A stretch of DNA of 5,622 bases from Dehalococcoidia bacterium (GTDB taxonomy: Bacteria > Chloroflexota > Dehalococcoidia > UBA1151 > UBA1328). The stretch is from the NCBI GenBank assembly GCA_030745955.1, contig JASLNQ010000155.1, positions 1 through 5,622 of the forward strand, written 5' to 3'. The position numbers and the translations under genes are program-made. This document shows positions 1-4,340 of this stretch, in pieces (position 1 is the first letter of the stretch; each line of letters starts with the position of its first letter). The notes under the pieces were generated by a model, which was given only the letters and a program-made list of their open reading frames with translations, searched no databases and was not told the origin of the DNA.

Positions 1-32
1 GACCTCGGAGGATAGGCCGGCTTACCGGAGGC

Positions 33-112
33 AAACTTCTCACTCACCGGGTTGTGGCTTGTTAGTAACGGCTGGCGAATGAGATCCCTCGACTCCGCTC
101 GGGAAATCGAGT
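33..112 (+). repeat. Intergenic direct repeat, copy 1
   Basis: This 80-bp block recurs at 1302-1381 in the same orientation with 78 of 80 bases identical; the two differences are at positions 44 and 60. Weaker similarity, with one 1-base gap, continues leftwards to about position 5, so the full unit is probably longer and may be cut by the window edge. The right end holds the short inverted pair CTCGA/TCGAG. It lies about 125 bp beyond the stop codon of the minus-strand hydrolase. No reading frame is convincing inside it. A dispersed intergenic repeat is the best description; its function is unknown. Confidence 0.85.
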
Positions 113-236
113 TGATCCTACCGGCAGACATCAACCTTAAGTCCTCCTCACGCCACTCAAAATGCCATCCCAGGCACTCGAAGGACGGCAGGCACGAGTA
201 CGACACCCGGACGCACGACGCACACCAACGGACCGC

Positions 237-1079
237 CTATCCCAGCCCCGCAAGCCAGGGCAGCACAACCGGAAGCATCTTCTCGGGGTGCTCACGGTTG
301 ATGTTATGACCCGCCCCGACGATCTTCGTCACCGTAAAGTCGACGCGGTCCGGAATGATCCCTGCGAGGAAATCATCGGGCAAAATCCCACCCGCCGCCG
401 GATCGGCCTGCAACAGCAACACGGGGCACCCGATCTCTGCCAGCGCCTCGGTCGGATCACCACCCCCGCGTGCCCTGCCACCCACCACGTTACGGAGAAT
501 CTCAGTGTCCATCTGAAGCAGACACTCGGCCTTCCACGGCGCGAAATACTCCGGCTGGTCCGGACTCGCCGCCTGCAACTTCGGGGTCATCTCCTCGATA
601 GACAATCCCACCTCAATCAGGTCGAGGTGCACCTGGAACGTGCTCATCGTCGGACTCCTGTTGGTGGAAACCGGACGCCTTCGCCCGAACACCGCTGGGT
701 CCTCCAACACAAGCGCTTTCATCTGCTCCGGAGGATCGCCGGCCATCGCCACGGCATTCCCACCGCCCATCGAATGGCCCCACACCACCGTGGGACCCTT
801 GCAGACATTCTCGAGTACGAACCGGATGTCCCTCGCATGGTCTTCCCGGTCGTACTTGCCCGGCGTGTGGCCCGAAAAACCGTGCCCCCGTTGGTCGATC
901 GTCACAATCCGGTGGTTCGCGGCGAGCGACTCGATCACCCGCAAAAACCCGTCTCGCCGACTCGTCACGCCATGCAGCAGCAGAAGCGTCGGCCCGTTGT
1001 CGGGGCCAACCGAGTAGGCGATCTCCACCTCGCCAGTGTCGATCGTGTGATCGGTGAACCCACTCAGCAAAAGTGCCAT
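237..1079 (-). CDS. Alpha/beta-fold hydrolase
   Basis: This is a soluble, probably cytoplasmic alpha/beta hydrolase of about 280 residues, a normal length for the family. Visible family marks are the oxyanion-hole stretch LLLLHG (residues 32-37), the strand and turn TIDQRGHGFSG (60-70), the nucleophile elbow GHSMGG with Ser103 (101-106), the acid in LLQAD (Asp226) and the catalytic histidine in GAGHN (His258). The triad is therefore complete. The substrate cannot be read from sequence; esters, lactones, C-C bonds or haloalkanes are all possible in this fold. I chose the ATG at 1077-1079 because the protein then begins just before the first conserved strand. A TTG at 1113-1115 would add 12 residues, and neither start has a strong ribosome binding site. 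No signal peptide is obvious. The next gene upstream on the same strand is more than 360 bp away, so it is probably transcribed alone. Confidence 0.9.
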   Translation of the reverse strand: MALLLSGFTDHTIDTGEVEIAYSVGPDNGPTLLLLHGVTSRRDGFLRVIESLAANHRIVTIDQRGHGFSGHTPGKYDREDHARDIRFVLENVCKGPTVVWGHSMGGGNAVAMAGDPPEQMKALVLEDPAVFGRRRPVSTNRSPTMSTFQVHLDLIEVGLSIEEMTPKLQAASPDQPEYFAPWKAECLLQMDTEILRNVVGGRARGGGDPTEALAEIGCPVLLLQADPAAGGILPDDFLAGIIPDRVDFTVTKIVGAGHNINREHPEKMLPVVLPWLAGLG

Positions 1080-1182
1080 GGTCTGAAGATCCCATTCAAG
1101 TCGTCGAAACCGCAATCAATATTCAACCGACACCATACTCCCTCGCCAGTCCACAAACCCGCCCCGCACACTACCTCGTCAT

Positions 1183-1222
1183 CTCGACCGGAGCGGGAAA
1201 TCTAGAGTTGACCCGCTCGGCA
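1183..1222 (+). repeat. Degenerate third copy of the repeat tail
   Basis: The segment matches the right end of repeat copy 1 and its flank (about positions 88-125). It shares CTCGAC, then GGGAAATC, then a 2-base insertion, then GAGTTGA and a following CGGCA. The rest of the unit is not recognisable to its left. It sits about 80 bp left of copy 2, which suggests that the intergenic region grew by tandem or repeated insertion of the element. The match is short, so chance or local convergence is possible. Confidence 0.45.
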
Positions 1223-1301
1223 CCAACTCCCCATACTCCACGACCCGATTTCCTGGCCGGGGTGGAAGGATCTCGGCGGAAGGGTCCGGCCTGTCAGAAG
1301 G

Positions 1302-1381
1302 AAACTTCTCACACACCGGGTTGTGGCTAGTTAGTAACGGCTGGCGAATGAGATCCCTCGACTCCGCTCGGGAAATCGAGT
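1302..1381 (+). repeat. Intergenic direct repeat, copy 2
   Basis: This is the second copy of the 80-bp block at 33-112, in the same orientation at an offset of 1269 bp, with differences at 1313 and 1329. Similarity continues leftwards, more weakly, to about 1273. It lies about 60 bp beyond the stop codon of the minus-strand crotonase-family gene, so both full copies sit downstream of a minus-strand gene. That position would suit a mobile intergenic repeat tolerated in 3' regions, or a transcript-end structure. Confidence 0.85.
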
Positions 1382-1443
1382 AAATCACTCCAGTCGACAC
1401 CGTCTCACAACGCCATCCACGCGGCACCGAAAACGCGTAGACC

Positions 1444-2244
1444 CTATCGCCCCCGGATCTCCGGCTCCCTGTGCTCAAGGAAGGCCCGCAGCGACTCCTT
1501 GCCGTCCTCGCTCGCAAACCCCCGGTAAATGCTCTGCAATTCGTACCGGGCCTGCGCCTGGAGGTCGATCTTCGTCGCCTCGCGCACAACCCGCTTCGTG
1601 AGACTTGCCGCAATCGGCGAAATCGTCGTGAGCGAACGGCAATACTCCTCCAGGCGGCCCTGAAACTCGTCGTCAGGCACCACTTCACCGATCAATCCAA
1701 GTGTGTGGGCCTCAGCAGCGTCGACCCGCTTGTTTTCCAGCAGGAACCGCATCGTCCGTTCGTACCCGACCGCCTGCGGCAGCGTCCACGACAATCCCCC
1801 GTCGGGCGAACCGCCTATCCGTGAATAGCCCGGAAACAGCCATGCGCTCTCCGCCGCAATCCGCATGTCGCACGCCATCGCCAGGGCCAGTCCGGCGCCC
1901 GCCGCGACACCGTTCAGCCCGGCCACCACCGGCTTGTCACAACGCTCTCGGATCGCCAGCAGCAGGTTGCCAACCCAGCTCAGGTCGTCGAGAAATGCCT
2001 GCCGTTCCGACAACGTCCCGTGGTCCGATTCGTTGTCTCCAGGCGTCAGGTCGTTGCCAGAGCAGAACGCATCGCCCGTCCCGGTGATCGCCAGCACCCA
2101 CACATCGTCGTCTGCCGCCGCCTCGTCGATCACCCCTACCAGCCGCCACGCCAGCGACTGCGACAGGGCGTTCTTCTTGCGAGGGCGGTTCAGTCGAATG
2201 GTCCTGACATGGCGGTCGTCGGTTACCTGGAGTTCGGTGGTCAT
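1444..2244 (-). CDS. Enoyl-CoA hydratase/isomerase (crotonase) family protein
   Basis: This is a crotonase-fold protein of 266 residues, the usual length, expected to act on an acyl-CoA thioester in the cytoplasm. Landmarks in order are LNRPRKKNALS (18-28), the first oxyanion-hole segment AFCSGNDL (59-66), the second, NGVAAGAGLALAMACD (111-126), and the substrate-pocket turn IGGSPDGG (143-150). The C-terminal helix ends AFLEHREPEIRGR. By motif alignment the two glutamates that make a classical hydratase appear replaced, with Ala at the GGGCE-type site and Tyr at the PE-type site. An aspartate is kept in SPDGG (Asp148), a pattern closer to PaaG-type isomerases. Isomerase or another crotonase reaction is therefore more likely than simple hydration, but the substrate is unknown. 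The ATG start is supported by AAGGA six bases upstream. It is probably a single-gene transcript. Confidence 0.92.
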   Translation of the reverse strand: MTTELQVTDDRHVRTIRLNRPRKKNALSQSLAWRLVGVIDEAAADDDVWVLAITGTGDAFCSGNDLTPGDNESDHGTLSERQAFLDDLSWVGNLLLAIRERCDKPVVAGLNGVAAGAGLALAMACDMRIAAESAWLFPGYSRIGGSPDGGLSWTLPQAVGYERTMRFLLENKRVDAAEAHTLGLIGEVVPDDEFQGRLEEYCRSLTTISPIAASLTKRVVREATKIDLQAQARYELQSIYRGFASEDGKESLRAFLEHREPEIRGR

Positions 2245-2250
2245 CCCAAT

Positions 2251-2255
2251 TCCTT
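2251..2255 (-). promoter_or_regulatory. Ribosome binding site of the crotonase gene
   Basis: AAGGA on the minus strand lies six bases before the ATG at 2242-2244. It supports that start over internal alternatives. Confidence 0.6.
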
Positions 2256-2324
2256 ACGCATCGATAGTGGCCCGGGTTCCGGCGCATTGTAGGCAGATTC
2301 GATGGCAAAGACAGCGAACGCTAC

Positions 2325-2627
2325 TTATGCAACAGGCGCGGGCCACGACGCGATTCGAGACGATGAATCGGGAGGAAAGACAGGTGACTGCAGGATCGGC
2401 AGCACCTTCGCCATCATCACACCCGCGATCACCAGCGGTATGCCCATCCCAAGCGAGAACAGGAACAGGATCGCACCGCCGTACAGCGCCGACTGCGCCA
2501 TACCGACATAGACCACCATCCCGATAACCAGCGCAGACCCGAAGCAGGTCATGCACCCGGTCGCAAACGCCAGTCCCGCCACCATCATCTCCCACGGCCT
2601 CGCACTTCCCGTGCTCTCGTGCGCCAT
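2325..2627 (-). pseudogene. Remnant of a CcdA/DsbD-like transmembrane protein
   Basis: The 100-residue frame contains two hydrophobic helices, about residues 14-41 and 45-77, with the motif ATGCMTCFG at the head of the first and FSLGMGIPLV in the second. These resemble the middle of six-helix CcdA/cytochrome c biogenesis-type membrane proteins, which normally run to well over 200 residues. The first helices are absent: a stop codon lies three codons before the ATG and no other frame restores them. After AKVLPIL the sequence turns into an unrelated polar tail of about 20 residues, with no further helices. It therefore looks truncated at both ends. The CxxC in the membrane helix would suit thiol or metal handling. 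Divergence from the merB operon suggests a former role in mercury uptake or in supplying reductant, which is inference. It could still be expressed as a small two-helix protein, but I see no strong ribosome binding site. Confidence 0.65.
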
Positions 2628-2653
2628 CTTCGATTACTCGAACTGAAATGAGG

Positions 2654-2739
2654 GTTGATCCCCGGACCCGGCACAGCACTTTTGCCCGCCTGAGACCAAC
2701 CATCGCGACCCAAAATCGCCCCCCGGTCCGGGGATCAAC
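2654..2739. repeat. Perfect 15-bp inverted repeat around a 56-bp spacer
   Basis: GTTGATCCCCGGACC at 2654-2668 is the exact reverse complement of 2725-2739. The trinucleotide AGG occurs immediately outside both arms (2651-2653 and 2740-2742), as a 3-bp target duplication would. The 86-bp unit lies in the divergent gap between the CcdA-like remnant and the arsR-type gene and has no coding potential that I can see. It could be a miniature inverted-repeat element, a regulatory or attenuator hairpin, or a bidirectional transcription stop. The arms are certain; the interpretation is not. Confidence 0.7.
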
Positions 2740-2793
2740 AGGCCAAATCACCTCCTCAGGCATCCATTTTCATATCCGCGTAACCGAATAAGT

Positions 2794-2799
2794 GGAGGG
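2794..2799 (+). promoter_or_regulatory. Ribosome binding site fixing a TTG start
   Basis: GGAGGG lies eight bases before the TTG at 2808-2810. It is the main support for a TTG start of the ArsR-family gene, whose encoded protein has no other methionine. The surrounding leader (about 2764-2812) is distinctly AT-richer than the rest of the window, as a promoter/operator region would be, but I cannot identify a clear palindromic operator in it. Confidence 0.7.
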
Positions 2800-2807
2800 A
2801 TTAATAA

Positions 2808-3161
2808 TTGGCGAATATAACGGAACTCGAACGACACGAAGCACTGGCCAACGCGGCGCAGATAGCAGCGACGTTCTTCGCAGGCCTCAGCGATGCAAAC
2901 AGACTCCAGATCGTCTCAATACTCCTTGAGGAAGGCGAGAAAAACATCGGCGACCTGGTCACCAGGCTCGATATCACTCAGGGCAGGGTATCGGCACACC
3001 TCGCATGCCTGAGGACTTGCGGGTTTGTCGCAGCGCGGCGTGAAGGTAAGTTCGTTTATTACGCCATCATCAATCAACGGGTACGCGAACTTCTCAAAGT
3101 CGCCCAGTCGATTGTCCAGGACAACGCTGGCCGAATTCTCACCTGCGAGCTGGTCAACTGA
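2808..3161 (+). CDS. ArsR/SmtB-family metal-sensing repressor, CmtR-like
   Basis: This is a 117-residue winged-helix repressor, a typical ArsR/SmtB length. The N-terminal helices run to AGLSDANRLQIVSILL (25-40), then the helix-turn-helix region IGDLVTRLDITQGRVSAHLACLRTCGFV (47-74) and the wing RREGKFVYYAI (77-87). Cys67 and Cys71 in HLACLRTCG sit in the recognition helix and Cys113 is near the C-terminus. The spacing matches mycobacterial CmtR (Cys57, Cys61, Cys102), a Cd(II)/Pb(II) sensor using a thiolate site. Because merB follows 31 bp downstream, the likely inducer here is Hg(II) or an organomercurial. Metal binding would release the operator and derepress its own operon; this is inferred from the family. 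The start is TTG with a good GGAGGG. It is probably the first gene of a three-gene operon. Confidence 0.9.
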   Translation: MANITELERHEALANAAQIAATFFAGLSDANRLQIVSILLEEGEKNIGDLVTRLDITQGRVSAHLACLRTCGFVAARREGKFVYYAIINQRVRELLKVAQSIVQDNAGRILTCELVN

Positions 3162-3192
3162 GACCGGCCGCAAATCACATCGGAGGTGCAAC

Positions 3193-3875
3193 ATGAGCAC
3201 GACCACATCAATCAACACATCGATCGACCAGGTAGTCGCTAACGTGAGGGCCATCGGACTCCCGCCCGATAGGAACCACAGCACAAATCTGCTGGTGTCG
3301 AAAATCTACCGGGAACTGGCCAAAGGCTCACCGGTCGACCCCACGACGATCGACGCACTGATCGAAGAGTCGCGGATGGATCTCGAACCGGGCCGCGAGT
3401 TCGTCGCAGGCGTTTCCGAACCAGACGATGCAGGAAACGTCGGCGGCGCTGTCGGACTATCGCAGAAACAGTACGCCGACCAGTTCCGTGTCAACGGTGT
3501 CGACCTGACGACCTGGTGCGCATGGGACACCCTGTTCATAGCGCAGATCCTTGCCAGAACGCCAGTGTCACTTCCTTCGCCCCCGGCTCTGGCGATGAGG
3601 TCAACCTCGATGTCTCCCCATCCGGTGCGGTCGCGACACCCTCGGAAGCCGTCGTGTCGTTCGTTTTGCTTGATCCCGAGCAGATAGACATGGACTCGAT
3701 GGAGTCGGTCTACATGGTCTTCTGCCACCAGATTCACTTCTTCCCGTCAAAGGAAGCCGCAGAAGCCTGGAGCAAGGACAGTGAATACGAATTCGCCATT
3801 CTCTCGGTCGACGAGGCATTCCAGGTCGGTACAGCGGCGTTCCAGGGCACGATCTCCGCGGCGGCGAAGGCCTGA
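3193..3875 (+). pseudogene. merB: Alkylmercury (organomercurial) lyase, frameshifted
   Basis: MerB cleaves the carbon-mercury bond of organomercurials, releasing Hg(II) and a hydrocarbon. The first frame starts at an ATG six bases after GGAGG and encodes the N-terminal domain (KIYRELAKGSPVD, residues 37-49) and the catalytic block TWCAWDTLF with Cys109 and Asp112. Homology then leaves this frame just after ILART and continues in another frame from ASVTSFAPGSG, through VFCHQIHFF with the second catalytic Cys (about 178), to EFAILSVDEAFQVG and a stop at 3873-3875. One missing base near 3561 explains the break; restoring a G there reads RTASVTSF, as expected for MerB, and gives about 227 residues, close to the usual length. 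As read, translation stops at 3685-3687 after 164 residues without the second cysteine, so the product should be inactive. A sequencing error is an equally good explanation. No slippery heptamer is visible. Confidence 0.9.
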
Positions 3876-3896
3876 TCCCGAAATGGAGGTTGGAAC

Positions 3897-4211
3897 ATGA
3901 ACATTGAAATTCTGTGGTTCGAGGACTGCCCGAACCGTTACGCGGCACGGGACCTGGTTGAAGAGGTCCTCGCCGAAAACCGAATAGAAGCGACTATCGA
4001 TTCGATCGAAGTGCCCGACCTCGAAACAGGAGAGCGGGTGCACTTCCCCGGCTCTCCGACAATCCGGATCAACGGCAGAGATGTCGAACCGGACTTTACC
4101 GATACCGGTGAATACACACCTCGTTGCAGGATTTACCTGACCGAATCGGGCTACGCGGGAGTGCCAGAACGCGAATGGATCGAGGAATCGGTTTCAACCG
4201 CAATGACCTAA
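3897..4211 (+). CDS. Small thioredoxin-fold protein of the mer operon
   Basis: This 104-residue protein starts with a beta strand and active-site-like turn, IEILWFEDCPN (3-13), where the usual CxxC is reduced to one cysteine, Cys11. A long helix (AARDLVEEVLAENRI) follows, then FPGSPTIRINGRDVEP (50-65), which carries the cis-proline expected of thioredoxin folds (Pro54). A second cysteine, Cys77, lies in RCRIYL, and the end is GVPEREWIEESV. It resembles short thioredoxin-like proteins often found near metal-resistance genes, but I do not know a fixed name for it. It lies 21 bp after the merB stop with a strong GGAGGT six bases before ATG, so it is almost certainly co-transcribed with merB. A role in carrying Hg(II) or reducing thiols for MerB is inference from position and cysteines. 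No signal peptide is seen, so it is probably cytoplasmic. Confidence 0.85.
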   Translation: MNIEILWFEDCPNRYAARDLVEEVLAENRIEATIDSIEVPDLETGERVHFPGSPTIRINGRDVEPDFTDTGEYTPRCRIYLTESGYAGVPEREWIEESVSTAMT

Positions 4212-4233
4212 CCTGGATACCCTCGACCCCACG

Positions 4234-4249
4234 CCTGGGATTGCCCGGG
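4234..4249. terminator. Possible hairpin between convergent genes
   Basis: CCTGGG, loop ATTG, CCCGGG forms a six-pair stem with one G-T wobble in the 45-bp gap between the thioredoxin-fold gene and the convergent hydrolase. There is no T-run on either side, so intrinsic termination is only a possibility. Confidence 0.35.
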
Positions 4250-4340
4250 TAGCGCACTACCCCCGCTCGTACGCGAAGCCGCCGCGTAACAGCGCCGCGA
4301 CAACCCCATCCGCATCCCGCGTAAAGTGCGCTACCTGGGC
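4243..4340. repeat. Imperfect 16-bp inverted repeat spanning a stop codon
   Basis: The arms at 4243-4258 and 4325-4340 are reverse complements at 15 of 16 positions, separated by 66 bp. The left arm reaches into the stop codon of the minus-strand hydrolase and the right arm lies in its C-terminal coding sequence. The left arm also shares CCCGGG with the small hairpin at 4234-4249, so two alternative structures are possible. A transcript-end structure on the hydrolase mRNA is one explanation; chance in GC-rich sequence is another. Confidence 0.5.

Larger units (their letters stand above)
1080..1443. other. Intergenic region carrying repeats
   Basis: This 364-bp gap separates the start of the alpha/beta hydrolase from the stop of the crotonase-family gene; both lie on the minus strand. 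It holds repeat copy 2 and a decayed third repeat tail. The hydrolase promoter should be in its left part, near 1080-1180, but I see no convincing -35/-10 pair. I see no small gene, tRNA or strong terminator in the remainder. Confidence 0.6.

Noticed and set aside
61..85. A fragment of 16S rRNA, suggested by GTTAGTAACGG
   Set aside because: The likeness to the GTGAGTAACG stretch is only a few bases and the flanks do not follow rRNA.
162..1205. A 347-codon plus-strand open frame opposite the alpha/beta hydrolase
   Set aside because: It is longer than the hydrolase but its product is rich in Arg, His and Pro without any motif, whereas the opposite strand has a complete catalytic triad. It is an antisense shadow in GC-rich DNA.
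33..1381. CRISPR-like repeat
   Set aside because: There are only two full copies 1.27 kb apart with a gene between them, and no regular spacers.
1865..2527. A 220-codon plus-strand open frame across the crotonase start and the CcdA-like remnant
   Set aside because: It has Ser/Arg/Pro-rich composition and no motif, and it overlaps well-supported coding on the other strand.
2254..2763. A 169-codon minus-strand frame overlapping the CcdA-like remnant as a possible continuation of it
   Set aside because: The frame encodes no hydrophobic helices or CcdA motifs and does not restore the missing parts.
3555..3570. Programmed ribosomal frameshift in merB
   Set aside because: The required shift is -1, but no slippery heptamer or obvious downstream structure is present; a single base loss explains the break more simply.
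3306..3737. A 143-codon minus-strand open frame opposite merB
   Set aside because: It is antisense to the clear MerB homology and has no recognisable motif.
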